A stretch of DNA of 64,000 nt from Saccharothrix tamanrassetensis (lineage in GTDB: Bacteria > Actinomycetota > Actinomycetes > Mycobacteriales > Pseudonocardiaceae), in assembly GCF_014203665.1 (NCBI RefSeq), contig NZ_JACHJN010000002.1, forward strand, positions 248,001 to 312,000, read 5' to 3'. The notes under the pieces were generated by a model. It was not told where the DNA came from. It ran no database searches and saw nothing but the letters and a program-made list of their open reading frames with translations. The translations under genes and the position numbers were made by a program. Below, piece after piece: positions 16,875 through 25,904 of the stretch. Position 1 is the stretch's first letter, and each line of letters opens with the position of its first letter.

Positions 16875-17416
16875 CCGACGGTCTCCCTGGCCAGGCGGCG
16901 GCGTAGGACTTCGAGGCAACGGCTGCGGGTTGGGCCCAGGCTGTTCGGTGGGATGCCCACGGCCTGCGCCATCTGCTTGAACGACAGCTCCGGCGCGAAC
17001 GCGACCAGGTGCAGGATTTCCCGGCACCGGTCGGTGAGCGTCGTGTAAGCGCGCCACAGCCGGGAGTCGGTGTCACTGATGAGCGCCAGGTCCTCGGGGT
17101 TCGGACCCTCGTGCGCCGGTTCCCAGAGGTCGGTGGGTTCCTCCCGGCCGCGCAGCCGGAGCACGGCCAGCGACTCGCGGCGGGCAGTCGTGGTCAGCCA
17201 CGAGCCGAGCCGGTCCGGGCGGCGGATCCTGGTCAGGTTCTGCGCCAGGACCAGCCACACCGTCTGGTTGACGTCCGCCGCGTCCTCGGGGCTCAGCCGG
17301 TGCGACCGGGCCACCGCCCACACCAGGCGGATGTACCGCCGCACGATTTCCTGCCACGCGCCCTGGTCGCCCCGGTGGGCTTCGGCCAGCAGCTCGGCGT
17401 TGTCTTGATCTTGCAT
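16871..17416 (-). CDS. ECF-type RNA polymerase sigma factor
   Basis: A 181-residue sigma factor. Region 2 covers about residues 20-85 (FVRRYIRLVWAVARSHRL-like core, then ADVNQTVWLVLAQNLTRI, RLGSWLTTTARRE). Region 4 covers about 120-175 (LTDRCREILHLVAF, LSFKQMAQAVGIPPNSLGPT, RSRCLEVLRRRL). Regions 1 and 3 are missing, as in ECF sigmas. It is first of the three-gene operon and overlaps the next gene by ATGA. No classical zinc-binding anti-sigma gene is next to it. The 180 bp upstream contain three GGAGTC tandem units (about 17543-17560) but no promoter I can call firmly. Confidence 0.88.
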   Translation of the reverse strand: MQDQDNAELLAEAHRGDQGAWQEIVRRYIRLVWAVARSHRLSPEDAADVNQTVWLVLAQNLTRIRRPDRLGSWLTTTARRESLAVLRLRGREEPTDLWEPAHEGPNPEDLALISDTDSRLWRAYTTLTDRCREILHLVAFAPELSFKQMAQAVGIPPNSLGPTRSRCLEVLRRRLARETVG

Positions 17417-17598
17417 GCCGATGTGAGGGCCGCTCGGTCGGTTCGGCTCCCGGTACCGCCCGATGGTGTGGTCCGCGGAACGCCCTTCCGGTTCGGTGCG
17501 TCTACCACGGCTTTCGGCCTCAGTCCGGCCGCAGCCGCAGCCGGAGTCGGAGTCGGAGTCGGGTGCTCCGGCCCGACGGCGGCTGTCCGGGCCGGCCG

Positions 17599-19803
17599 TC
17601 ACTCGGTGCGGAGGCTGTCCGGGCGGATGGCGTGCCGCAGGGCGGGGAGCGTGCACAGCGACACGACCAGCACCGCGACGACGGCGGTCGCGACGGTGGT
17701 CGCGAGTTCGGCCCAGTCGACGCGGAAGCGTTCCGCCGGCACCACCAGCCACGCCGTGCCCAGACCGACCGGGATGGCGAGGGCGACACCGAGCCCGGTC
17801 GGTATCGCGGACTGCCACAGCGCCGCCGAGGCGAGGACGCGGCTCGGGACGCCGTTCGCGGTGAGCACGGCGGTGTGGCGGCGGCGTTCCCACACCTGGT
17901 CGACGGCGGCGGCCGCGAGGCCCACCACGGCCAGCAGGGTGAGCAGCACGGAGCCGCCGATCACGCCGCTGCGCAGCGACGTGAACAGCTCCACCTGCCC
18001 CGCCTGGAACGTCGACCGCAGCTCCACGCCCCGGTCGACCCGGCCGGTCGCGGCGAGCAGGCTGTCGCCGAACGCCTGGTCCGGGTCGCCGACCACGACC
18101 AGCTCGGACGGCGGGACCGCGCCCAGCACCGGGTCGCTGCCGCTCGCCACGAACAGGCCGGGCACCTTGCCGGGCACGACCTCGTGCTCCGGCACGGCCC
18201 AGGTCTGCTCGCCGACGGTGAGCCGCGTGCCGACCGGCGGGACGGCGGGACCGTCGGACGTCCGGTACGCGGAGCCGGGTGCGCAGTCGTCGACCCCGAG
18301 GCGTGCCGCGATCTCCGCGCAGTCCGTGCTCACCAGCAGCACCGGGACTTCGCCGCGCGGCGCGTACGTCCGCACCTCGCTGACCCGCTGCACCCCGCCG
18401 ACCAGCGCGATCGCCTCCTCCAGCGACCGGATCGGCGTGTGCTCGGACACCCCCAGCACCCAGCGGTCGGCCTCCGACCTGGCGTCCAGCGCGGACTCGG
18501 CGGTGAACTGCGCGGCCACGCCGAGCAGGATCTGCAACGTCAGCGAGCCGGTCAGCACCACGACCACCCCGGACAGCACGCGCGGCATCCCGGAGTCGGA
18601 CCGCAGCCCGCGCACCGCGAGCATCGGCGCGACCTCCTCCGGGTGCAGCCGGTCCGCGACCCGCGCCACCAGCCAGGGCAGCACCGCGCCGGTGCCCGCG
18701 AGCACCAGGCCGATGCCCGCGCCGAGCGCGACGGCGGTGACCGAGTCCGCCATCACCCGCCGGAAGCTGCCGACCACCGAGATCACCACCAGCACCACCG
18801 CGCCCGCGCCGATCAGCGCGAACCGCCACCAGGCCCGTCGCACCGGCTGGTCGACCGCCTCGACCAGCCCCAACGGCCCGATGTCGACGGTCCGCAGGGC
18901 CACCAGTGCGGACACCACCGCGACCACCGGCACGCCCACCGCGATCACCGCGCCCAGCAGCGGGTCGGGCAGCAGGTCGGTCGGGAAGAACCCCACCCCC
19001 TCCACCTCGATGAACCGCGCCAGCGGGCGTGCCGCGAAGAACAGCGCGACCCCGACGAACAGCCCGAGCACCGCCCCGGTCAGCGTCTCGCCGCTGGCGA
19101 TCCACCGGACCTGTGCCCGGCTCGCCCCTACCAGGCGGATCGCGGCCAGCCTGCGGTCCCGCCCGGTGGCGCCGAGCCGGGTGGCGACCAGGACGAAGAT
19201 CCCGAGCGGCACCAGCAGGGCACCGATCGCGGCGACCATCAGCAGCCGGTAGACCGGCAGCAGGGTCGGTCGGGGTTGATCGGTGCCGAAGCCGGTGGCC
19301 GGGGTGGCGCCCTCGGTGTGCACGTCCGACAGGCCCGCGTAGAACAGCAGCGACTTGGGCCTGGGCAGCCCGACGTCGGCGATCACGCCGATGACGCGCT
19401 CCGGGAACCGGGCGCGGACCGAGTCGTCGGTCTCGATGAGGTGGAGCAACTCCGGGGACACCACCACCTCGCCCGGCCGGGGCAACCGGCCGACACCGGG
19501 AGGAGCGGGTCCGTCGGCTCCGGTGGCGGCGAGTTCGACGCCCACGATGCGGCGGCCCTGCCACGACACGGCCACCTCGCGGGCGCGCAGCGGACCGGCC
19601 GCCGCGGCCAGGTCCAGCGCGGCCGCCCGGACCCGTTCGGACTTCGCCTCGCGGGCCGGGCCGATGGACGCGGCGAGCAGCAGCACGACCACGCCCAGGC
19701 CGACACCGGCCGCGGTCAGCGCCAACCTGGCCCACGAGGTCCGGCTGCCCCCGACAGCCAGTCGGACCCCGAGGACCAGGTCGGCGACCCACCTCGACGT
19801 CAC
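17599..19803 (-). CDS. ABC exporter permease, FtsX/MacB type (1)
   Basis: A 734-residue membrane protein. After an N-terminal helix (residues about 25-45) it has an extracellular region, then FtsX-like membrane blocks near 205-320 and 345-420, a second extracellular region, and a final block near 620-715. The FtsX signature sequences include RRLAAIRLVGASRAQVRWI and its counterpart RRHTAVLTANGVPSRVL. It is the distal gene of the PadR-controlled ABC operon, separated from the second permease by 232 bp. That gap contains a repeated ACTTCGGGTTG but no gene. The exported substrate is unknown; such pairs often export lipids or antimicrobial peptides. Confidence 0.87.
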   Translation of the reverse strand: MTSRWVADLVLGVRLAVGGSRTSWARLALTAAGVGLGVVVLLLAASIGPAREAKSERVRAAALDLAAAAGPLRAREVAVSWQGRRIVGVELAATGADGPAPPGVGRLPRPGEVVVSPELLHLIETDDSVRARFPERVIGVIADVGLPRPKSLLFYAGLSDVHTEGATPATGFGTDQPRPTLLPVYRLLMVAAIGALLVPLGIFVLVATRLGATGRDRRLAAIRLVGASRAQVRWIASGETLTGAVLGLFVGVALFFAARPLARFIEVEGVGFFPTDLLPDPLLGAVIAVGVPVVAVVSALVALRTVDIGPLGLVEAVDQPVRRAWWRFALIGAGAVVLVVISVVGSFRRVMADSVTAVALGAGIGLVLAGTGAVLPWLVARVADRLHPEEVAPMLAVRGLRSDSGMPRVLSGVVVVLTGSLTLQILLGVAAQFTAESALDARSEADRWVLGVSEHTPIRSLEEAIALVGGVQRVSEVRTYAPRGEVPVLLVSTDCAEIAARLGVDDCAPGSAYRTSDGPAVPPVGTRLTVGEQTWAVPEHEVVPGKVPGLFVASGSDPVLGAVPPSELVVVGDPDQAFGDSLLAATGRVDRGVELRSTFQAGQVELFTSLRSGVIGGSVLLTLLAVVGLAAAAVDQVWERRRHTAVLTANGVPSRVLASAALWQSAIPTGLGVALAIPVGLGTAWLVVPAERFRVDWAELATTVATAVVAVLVVSLCTLPALRHAIRPDSLRTE

Positions 19804-20035
19804 CGGAATCCGCCCCGGTCGGGGCGGGTTCCGGTCCTCGCCCCCCGCGCCGCCCCGGGTGAGGCGGTGCGGAGGGAACTCAGCGGTGGTGGGTGATCGC
19901 GGGCCACATCTCTAAAGACGCCACCGGCGACGATTTCGTGGTCTTTTCGGAACTTCGGGTTGTGGTTGGGGTCGTCGGGACTTCGGGTTGCCGCGTGGCC
20001 GGTCGCCCGGGCGGCCGCGCGTGGAGCGGTCGGGG

Positions 20036-22348
20036 TCATTCCGAGCGCAGCCCCAGTGCCCCGGTCGCCCTCCGCAGCGAGGGGAGGGTCAGCGCGGTCA
20101 CCGCGACCACCAGCAGGGCCGCCGCCGCGCTGAGCACGGCCATGCCCGGCCAGTCCAGCACGATCGGCTGGGCGATGATGCGCAGCAGGAGCACCGCCAG
20201 ACCGGAGCCGATCGCGATGGCCACCACCAGGGCCAGCAGCAGCGGCACGGCGTTCTGCCAGAGCAGGGAGCGGCTCAAGGCTCCTCGCGGGACGCCACTG
20301 GCGGCCAGCACCGCCAGGGGGCGCCTGCGTTCCCGCACCTGTTCCAGGGCCAGCACCAGGAGGCTGGCGCCGGCCAGCAGCAGGGTGAGCAGGGAGCCCG
20401 CCAGGAGGCCTTGGCGGATGCTCTCGAACTGCGCGATGCGTTCGCTCACGTCGGTTTCGCCGTAGTAGTACAGGTAAGTGCGCCAGGTCAGCGGCGCGAC
20501 GGCGTTGCGCACGTGCTCGGCGACGTCCGGGTGCGACGGGTCGACCTGCACCAGGATTGTGGCGTTCCGCCGGGGCACGTCGAGGTTCGCCAACGCTCCC
20601 GGTGTGATCATGAGGCCCTCCGAGGCGAACTGCCAGGGATTGCGCGGACGGGCGATCTCGGTGTAGTCCGGGACCGTCCACCGCGGTCCGAGCCGCTCCT
20701 GCTCGCGGTAGCCCTCGGACAGGATCACCTCGGTTCCCGGCCGGATGTCCTCCTGCCCCGGTTCGGGCGGCGAGTTCGGGTCGTGCACGTAGAACACGTC
20801 ACCGTCCCGGCAGGCCGGCAGGCCCACCTGGGTCTTCAGGCCATCGCAGTCCGCCAGCGTGGCGTAGTGGTAGTCGTCCTCGCCGGACTTGAGCTGGACG
20901 GACCACAGCGGGTGCACCCGGTCGACCGCCCCTGAGCGCTCCAGCAGGCCGACCGCCTGCTCGGTGGCCTCGGAGGTGGCGTCGTTCAGGCTCACCATGA
21001 TCCGGCTCGGGTCGGTCTGGGCGGCCGGGCGGTCCACGATCCGGGTCTCCGCGCTGGCCAGCACCGACTGGAGGGCGATGCCGCCGGCCAGCACGACCGC
21101 CACCCCGCCGACCACGCGGGCCGCCGTACCGCTCTCCAACTGCAGCCTGCGGATGGCCAGCTGCCACGACGGCGCACCGCCGCGCAGCCTGCCGACCGCG
21201 CGCTCCACCACCCACGGCAGCAGCACCGGGATGCTCAGCAGCGCCGACAGGATCCCGCCGACCACGATCGGCACGGACGCGTCGTTCCGGGTGCCGCCCA
21301 ACGCGCCCGACTGGCTCACCAGGGCCACCGCGCCGACCAGGACCGGCACGGTCCGCCACCACAGCACCCGGCGCACCGGCTTGGACCGGCGCACCACGCC
21401 CAGCGGCTCGACCACCGTGCGGCGCATGGCGATGATCGAGGTCACCACCGCCATCACCGGCACCAGCACGGCGATCAGCACCGCCAGCGGCAGCGACGGC
21501 GTCGCGTCGCCGACGAACACGCTGATGCCCATCAGCTTGATCCGCTCCACGAACTGCCGGGCCGTCAGGAACAGCGCCGCGCCGACCACCAGCCCGGTCA
21601 CCGCGCCGAGCAACGACTCGCCCGCCGCGATCCGCCGCACGCGTTGCGCGCCCGCTCCGACGAGCCGCAGGGCGGCCAGCCTCCGGTCACGTTCGGTGGC
21701 CGCCAACCGGGTGCTGATACCGACGAAAACCAGGACCGGGAACAGCAGCGCCACCACGCCGACCATGATCAGCAGCGACAGCACGGGATCGAGCGTGCGT
21801 TCCTTCGCCGCGCCGCCGTACGACACCACGGCCTGCTTCGCGTCCTCGTCGACGGAAGCGTCACCGGCGACGAACCGCAGGTCGTGCGGGGCGTTCAGGC
21901 CCTGCTGGGTGATCACGCCGACCCGCTGCTGCGGGAAGCGCTCGCGCAGCAACTCGCCCTGAGGCGAGTCGAGCAACGACGCGAGAGCGGGCGAGAGCAC
22001 GATCTCGCCGTCGCCGGGCACCCTCGACGCGCCCGGCGGGACCGGCGCTTCCGGCCCGCTCGCGCGAACGTAGTCGCCGCTGATCACCTGGCCGCGGAAG
22101 TCCGTCACCCAGCGCTCGACGTACAGGACGTCACTGCTCGGAGTGGTGTCGCCGGCGAGCACGCCGTTCTGCGCGGCGGTGCGTTCCGCCCGCGCGGAGA
22201 GCATGGTCGGCACCGAGGACGCCGTGAGCAGCACCGCGACACCGACGCCGATCCCCGCGCCGGTGAGCGCCAGCCGCACCCACGACGTGCGCCCCCCGCC
22301 GATCGCGAGCCGGACGCCCAGGGCCAGGTCGGACAGCCAGCGCTTCAT
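20036..22348 (-). CDS. ABC exporter permease, FtsX/MacB type (2)
   Basis: A 770-residue membrane protein related to the neighbouring 734-residue permease: both start with (W)L/VADLxLGVRLAxGGxRTSW and share the RRLAALRLVGAGAQRVRRIA motif. It has an N-terminal helix, three FtsX-type membrane blocks and two large extracellular segments, the first about 150 residues and the second about 200. The pair probably arose by duplication and may form a heterodimer around the ATPase. Its ATG overlaps the stop of the preceding 120-codon frame (ATGA). Confidence 0.88.
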   Translation of the reverse strand: MKRWLSDLALGVRLAIGGGRTSWVRLALTGAGIGVGVAVLLTASSVPTMLSARAERTAAQNGVLAGDTTPSSDVLYVERWVTDFRGQVISGDYVRASGPEAPVPPGASRVPGDGEIVLSPALASLLDSPQGELLRERFPQQRVGVITQQGLNAPHDLRFVAGDASVDEDAKQAVVSYGGAAKERTLDPVLSLLIMVGVVALLFPVLVFVGISTRLAATERDRRLAALRLVGAGAQRVRRIAAGESLLGAVTGLVVGAALFLTARQFVERIKLMGISVFVGDATPSLPLAVLIAVLVPVMAVVTSIIAMRRTVVEPLGVVRRSKPVRRVLWWRTVPVLVGAVALVSQSGALGGTRNDASVPIVVGGILSALLSIPVLLPWVVERAVGRLRGGAPSWQLAIRRLQLESGTAARVVGGVAVVLAGGIALQSVLASAETRIVDRPAAQTDPSRIMVSLNDATSEATEQAVGLLERSGAVDRVHPLWSVQLKSGEDDYHYATLADCDGLKTQVGLPACRDGDVFYVHDPNSPPEPGQEDIRPGTEVILSEGYREQERLGPRWTVPDYTEIARPRNPWQFASEGLMITPGALANLDVPRRNATILVQVDPSHPDVAEHVRNAVAPLTWRTYLYYYGETDVSERIAQFESIRQGLLAGSLLTLLLAGASLLVLALEQVRERRRPLAVLAASGVPRGALSRSLLWQNAVPLLLALVVAIAIGSGLAVLLLRIIAQPIVLDWPGMAVLSAAAALLVVAVTALTLPSLRRATGALGLRSE

Positions 22349-22707
22349 CGGACGTGCTCCGCTCCGCGCGGCCGGCCGGTGGCGATGGTGCCCGAGGTGG
22401 GCAGGAGCCGGGTCCGGGTCGCCGGGTTCGCCCGGCGGGCGGGGTGCGGAACCCCGGCTTCCGGAGGCACGCCGCGGAGCACCTGGCGGTAGGCGGGGAC
22501 CACCGGGCCCCGGTCGGGAAGCGTCGTCGGGCCTTGTGCGGGGCGGACCGGGCCAACGGTGTGGTGGACCTGGTCAGCGGTGCTGCGGGCCTGGCCGTGG
22601 ATTCGGCCGGGGGTGTGGCGGGCCGGGCCGCGTACGGCGCGGTCGGCCGAGGCGCGGCGGGTCCGGCACGCCACCGCGGCGAGCAGGGTCGGCAGGGCGT
22701 GGTTCAT
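22345..22707 (-). CDS. Arg/Pro-rich 120-aa frame coupled at both ends in the ABC operon
   Basis: This frame begins with ATGA on the stop of the ATPase gene and ends with ATGA on the start of the permease gene, so it fills the 360-bp gap exactly. Double coupling argues that it is translated. The product has a short N-terminal helix (MNHALPTLLAAVACRTRR) and then about 100 Arg/Pro/Gly/Thr-rich residues without a recognisable fold. It may be a rapidly evolving small protein, a decayed gene whose frame is kept to couple translation, or coincidence in high-GC sequence. Confidence 0.5.
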   Translation of the reverse strand: MNHALPTLLAAVACRTRRASADRAVRGPARHTPGRIHGQARSTADQVHHTVGPVRPAQGPTTLPDRGPVVPAYRQVLRGVPPEAGVPHPARRANPATRTRLLPTSGTIATGRPRGAEHVR

Positions 22708-23381
22708 CGGACCGGTTCCACTTCCCTGGAACGGCCGTCGCGGACCACGACCTCCCGGTCGGAGTAGGCGGCTACCCGGGCCTCGTGGGTCACCAGCACC
22801 ACGGCGGCGTTGGTCTCCCTGGCGGCGGTGGTGAGCAGCTGCATCACGCGTTCGCCGTTAAGAGAGTCCAAGGCGCCGGTCGGCTCGTCGGCGAACACCA
22901 CCCGCGGACCGGTCACGAGGGCGCGCGCCACCGCCACCCGCTGGCCCTGGCCGCCGGACGTCTCGCCGGGGCGCTTGTCGGCGACGTCGGACACCTCCAG
23001 GCGGTCCAGCCAGTCCTTGGCGCGGGCCTCGGCCTCCCGGCGCTTCGTGCCGCCCAGCCGCAGCGGCAGGGCCACGTTCTCCAGGCAGCTCAGCTCCGGC
23101 ACCAGCTGGCCGAACTGGAACACGAACCCGAAGTCGGTGCGCCGCAGTTCGCTGCGCTCGCCGTCGGCCAGCGAGCTCAGCTCGACGTCCCGGTACCGCA
23201 CCACGCCCGAGTCCGGCGTCAGGATGCCGGCCATGCAGTGCAGCAGGGTCGACTTGCCCGAGCCCGACGGGCCCATCACGGCCACCACCTCGCCCGCGCG
23301 CACGCTCAGGCCGGCGCCGTCCAGGGCGGGCGTCGGGCCGAACGACTTGCGCAGGTCGGTGGCCTCCAGCAGGGCGCTCAC
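22704..23381 (-). CDS. ABC transporter ATP-binding protein (MacB/LolD type)
   Basis: A 225-residue ATPase with Walker A GPSGSGKST (about 37-45), signature ETSGGQGQRVAVARAL, Walker B VVFADEPTGALDS and switch His in VLVTHEARVA. It is the motor for the two FtsX-type permeases downstream. The signature reads SGGQGQ, a permitted variant. The GTG start overlaps the PadR stop (GTGA), so regulator and transporter are translated together. Confidence 0.93.
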   Translation of the reverse strand: MSALLEATDLRKSFGPTPALDGAGLSVRAGEVVAVMGPSGSGKSTLLHCMAGILTPDSGVVRYRDVELSSLADGERSELRRTDFGFVFQFGQLVPELSCLENVALPLRLGGTKRREAEARAKDWLDRLEVSDVADKRPGETSGGQGQRVAVARALVTGPRVVFADEPTGALDSLNGERVMQLLTTAARETNAAVVLVTHEARVAAYSDREVVVRDGRSREVEPVR

Positions 23382-23911
23382 CGGGTCACCGCCGAGAGCT
23401 GGGCGGACAGCTGGCCCAGGCGGGCGGCGGTCAGCTCCAGCCAGCGCAGGTCGGCTTCCAGGTGGAACAGGGCGTGGTCGCAGATCAGCTGGTCGGCCAG
23501 GTCGCCGGCCGCCTTGCGCCTGGTCAGCTCACGCATGGTGCGCAGGTGCGCGGACCGCTGCACGTCCAGCACCTCGTCGGCGCTGCGCCCGGACAGCAGG
23601 GCCAGCACGACCTTGGCGTACAGCGTGTTCTGGAGGTAGGGCTCGGGTTTCTCCGGTGTGCCGAGCCACGACTCCACGTCGGTCACGCCCGCGTCGGTGA
23701 TCGCGTACCGCTTGCGCTCCGGACCCTCGCCGGCCTCGACCCCCGCTTCCTCGACGAGACCGTTGCGCAGCAGCCGGGACAGCGTTGTGTAGACCTGCCC
23801 GTAGTGCAGCGGCCGGTCCTGGCCGAAGCGCTCGTCGTAGGCCTTCTTGAGGTCGTATCCGTGCCGGGGGCCTTTCTCCAGCAGGCCCAGCAGGGTGTGT
23901 CCGATCGACAT
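23378..23911 (-). CDS. PadR-family transcriptional regulator
   Basis: A 177-residue protein. The N-terminal winged HTH is typical: SIGHTLLGLLEKGPRHGYDL (residues 2-21), then LHYGQVYTTLSRLLRNGLV. A helical C-terminal dimerisation domain with LRTMRELTRRKAAGDL follows. PadR proteins usually repress their own operon, which here encodes the ABC exporter, and release it on binding a toxic ligand. The ATG at 23911 is preferred to a start five codons earlier because the longer form would begin in the operator. Confidence 0.9.
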   Translation of the reverse strand: MSIGHTLLGLLEKGPRHGYDLKKAYDERFGQDRPLHYGQVYTTLSRLLRNGLVEEAGVEAGEGPERKRYAITDAGVTDVESWLGTPEKPEPYLQNTLYAKVVLALLSGRSADEVLDVQRSAHLRTMRELTRRKAAGDLADQLICDHALFHLEADLRWLELTAARLGQLSAQLSAVTR

Positions 23912-23919
23912 GGGGCGAC

Positions 23920-23936
23920 TATACACATGATGTATA
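23920..23936. promoter_or_regulatory. Probable PadR operator
   Basis: TATAC-ACATGAT-GTATA is an AT-rich inverted repeat in very GC-rich surroundings, 9 bases upstream of the padR start. It resembles the ATAC/GTAT-type PadR boxes and suggests autoregulation of the exporter operon. Confidence 0.6.
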
Positions 23937-24051
23937 CACCGGGTGCATAGCCCGATCGGCGGTCACCCGAACGGGCAACGAGGCTAACCGGCGAAAATCA
24001 GTTGACGGTTACTTCGCCACATCGCGCCGCGCCGACGCCTACAGTGGAGGG

Positions 24052-24588
24052 GTGACTGGTCTGGCGGCCGGCTGGGACCACGCGGCTTTTGCGCAGGGTC
24101 GAGCCGGCGATGCGGAACACGATGTGGAGCTGCTGCTCGCTTTCCTGAACACCCGGGACCTCGAACTCGGGACGGACGTCCTGGACAACGCCGCCGCGTG
24201 GCGGGCGTGGGTCACCGAACGCGGTCTGGGCGACGCCGGCGACCTGGCGGAGGTCCGTGCCGTCCGCACCTCGCTGCGGGCATCGCTGGGTGAACGGCAC
24301 GACGGCCACGACCCCACCCCCGCCGCGGGTCTGATCCGGGTCGACCTCAGCCACGGCGTGCCCACCATGGCCAGCGACGACGCGCTGGGCGCGGTGCTGG
24401 GCGCGGCGGCCCGGCTGGCGGTGCTCGGGTCGTGGGAGCGGTTCAAGATCTGCCAGGCGGACGGCTGCCTCTGGGCGTTCTTCGACCGTTCCCGCAACCG
24501 CTCGCGCATGTGGTGCTCGATGCAGGTGTGCGGGAACCGCGAGAAGGCGCGGAACTTCCGGGAACGGCGCGCGCTCAGCGTGTCCTGA
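24052..24588 (+). CDS. CGNR zinc-finger protein (ABATE domain)
   Basis: A 178-residue protein. The N-terminal region (ELLLAFLNTRDLE, RAWVTERGLGD) is the ABATE domain. The C-terminus has a treble-clef zinc finger: FKICQADGCLWAFFDRSRNR, then RMWCSMQVCGNREKARNF, with the CGNR signature and four Cys. Members are putative stress-responsive transcription regulators. The GTG start has GGAGGG directly before it and a -10-like TACAGT (24040-24045), so the leader is very short. It is divergent from the PadR operon. Confidence 0.92.
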   Translation: MTGLAAGWDHAAFAQGRAGDAEHDVELLLAFLNTRDLELGTDVLDNAAAWRAWVTERGLGDAGDLAEVRAVRTSLRASLGERHDGHDPTPAAGLIRVDLSHGVPTMASDDALGAVLGAAARLAVLGSWERFKICQADGCLWAFFDRSRNRSRMWCSMQVCGNREKARNFRERRALSVS

Positions 24589-24618
24589 GCGGGGCGTCCC
24601 GGAAGGCCCGGGACCGGC

Positions 24619-25881
24619 TCAGACCACCAACTGGCCGATCGTGTAGATCACCAGGCCCGCCAGGGCTCCCACGACGGTGCCGTTGATCCGGATGAACTGC
24701 AGGTCGCGACCGACCTGCAGCTCGATCTTGCGCGAGGTCTCCTCGGCGTCCCAGCGCTCGACGGTGTCCGTGATCAGGGTGGTGATCTCGTCGCGGTAGT
24801 TGCCCACGACGTGCCCAGCCGCGCCTTCGAGCCACCCGTCGACCTTGGCGCGCATGGACTCGTCGGACACCAGCCGCTGCCCGAACGACATCAGCCCTTC
24901 GCGGATGCGCTTGCGCAGCTCGGACGACGGGTCCTCGGCCGCGGTGAGCAGCATGCCCTTGGCCGTGCCCCACGCCGACCCGATCAGCCGCTGCACGTCC
25001 GGGTGGTCGACGACCTGCTGCTTCACCGCCTCGGCGCGTTCCACGGTGGCCGGGTCGTGCTGGAGGTCGGCCGAGAACGAGATCAGGAACTGGTCCACGG
25101 CCTGCCGCATCGGGTGCTCGCCGTCGGTCTTCACCGCCCACGCGAAGTTCAGCAGCTCGTTGTAGACCTTGTCGCCCAGCAGCGAGTCCATGAACTTCGG
25201 CGACCACACCGGCGACCGCTCGCTGACCAGCCCGACGATCCTGTCGTGGTTGTCCCGCACCCAGTCGTAGGCCCGGTCGCACATCAGGTCCACCAGCTTG
25301 TGGTGCGCCCGGTCGGTGAGCACCTGGCCGAGCAGCCTGCCCAGCGGCGGGCCCCACGGCTGGTCGGTCAGCCGGCGCAGCACGGCCTGTTCCACGATGG
25401 CCTGCACGTCGTCGTCCCGCAGCACCGTGATGGCGCCCTTGACCACGTTCGACAGCTCGGATGTCACCCGTTCGGCGTGATCCGGCTGGACCAGCCACGC
25501 ACCGACCCGCTGCGCGATCCCGACCCGCCGCAGCTTGTCCTGCACCACGTCCGCGGACAGGAAGTTGGTGCCGACGAACGAACCCAGCGCGTCCCCGAAG
25601 GTGTCCTTGCGGGTCGGAATGATCGCCGTGTGCGGGATCGGCAACCCCAGTGGCCTGCGGAAGAGCGCCGTCACGGCGAACCAGTCGGCCAGCGCGCCGA
25701 CCATGCCCGCCTCGGCCGCCGCCCGGACGTACCCGATCCACGCCGGCCCACCCTCCTCGAACACGAGCGCGACGACGAAGACCGCCGTCGCGGCCAGGAA
25801 GAAGCCCGTGGCGACGAGTTTCATCCGGCGCAGGCCGGTGCGCTTGAGCTGGTCGGCGGCCGTCAGTTGCTCCACGACCAC
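24619..25881 (-). CDS. DUF445 membrane protein (YjiN-like)
   Basis: A 420-residue protein. There is a helix near residues 24-42, the DUF445 signature AGMVGALADWFAVTALFRRPLG (cited in part, residues about 58-79), a long helical middle and a C-terminal membrane helix (NGTVVGALAGLVIYTIGQL). The function is unknown; it is probably inner-membrane anchored at both ends with the middle in the cytoplasm. It stands alone on the minus strand, converging on the CGNR gene and divergent from dapC 23 bp away. Confidence 0.9.
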   Translation of the reverse strand: MVVEQLTAADQLKRTGLRRMKLVATGFFLAATAVFVVALVFEEGGPAWIGYVRAAAEAGMVGALADWFAVTALFRRPLGLPIPHTAIIPTRKDTFGDALGSFVGTNFLSADVVQDKLRRVGIAQRVGAWLVQPDHAERVTSELSNVVKGAITVLRDDDVQAIVEQAVLRRLTDQPWGPPLGRLLGQVLTDRAHHKLVDLMCDRAYDWVRDNHDRIVGLVSERSPVWSPKFMDSLLGDKVYNELLNFAWAVKTDGEHPMRQAVDQFLISFSADLQHDPATVERAEAVKQQVVDHPDVQRLIGSAWGTAKGMLLTAAEDPSSELRKRIREGLMSFGQRLVSDESMRAKVDGWLEGAAGHVVGNYRDEITTLITDTVERWDAEETSRKIELQVGRDLQFIRINGTVVGALAGLVIYTIGQLVV

Positions 25882-25904
25882 ATTGTCCGTGAAGATTCGA
25901 CCTT

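Noticed and set aside
17563..19896. 777-codon plus-strand frame over the ABC permease
   Set aside because: Low-complexity antisense frame caused by high third-position GC; the opposite strand has FtsX membrane helices.
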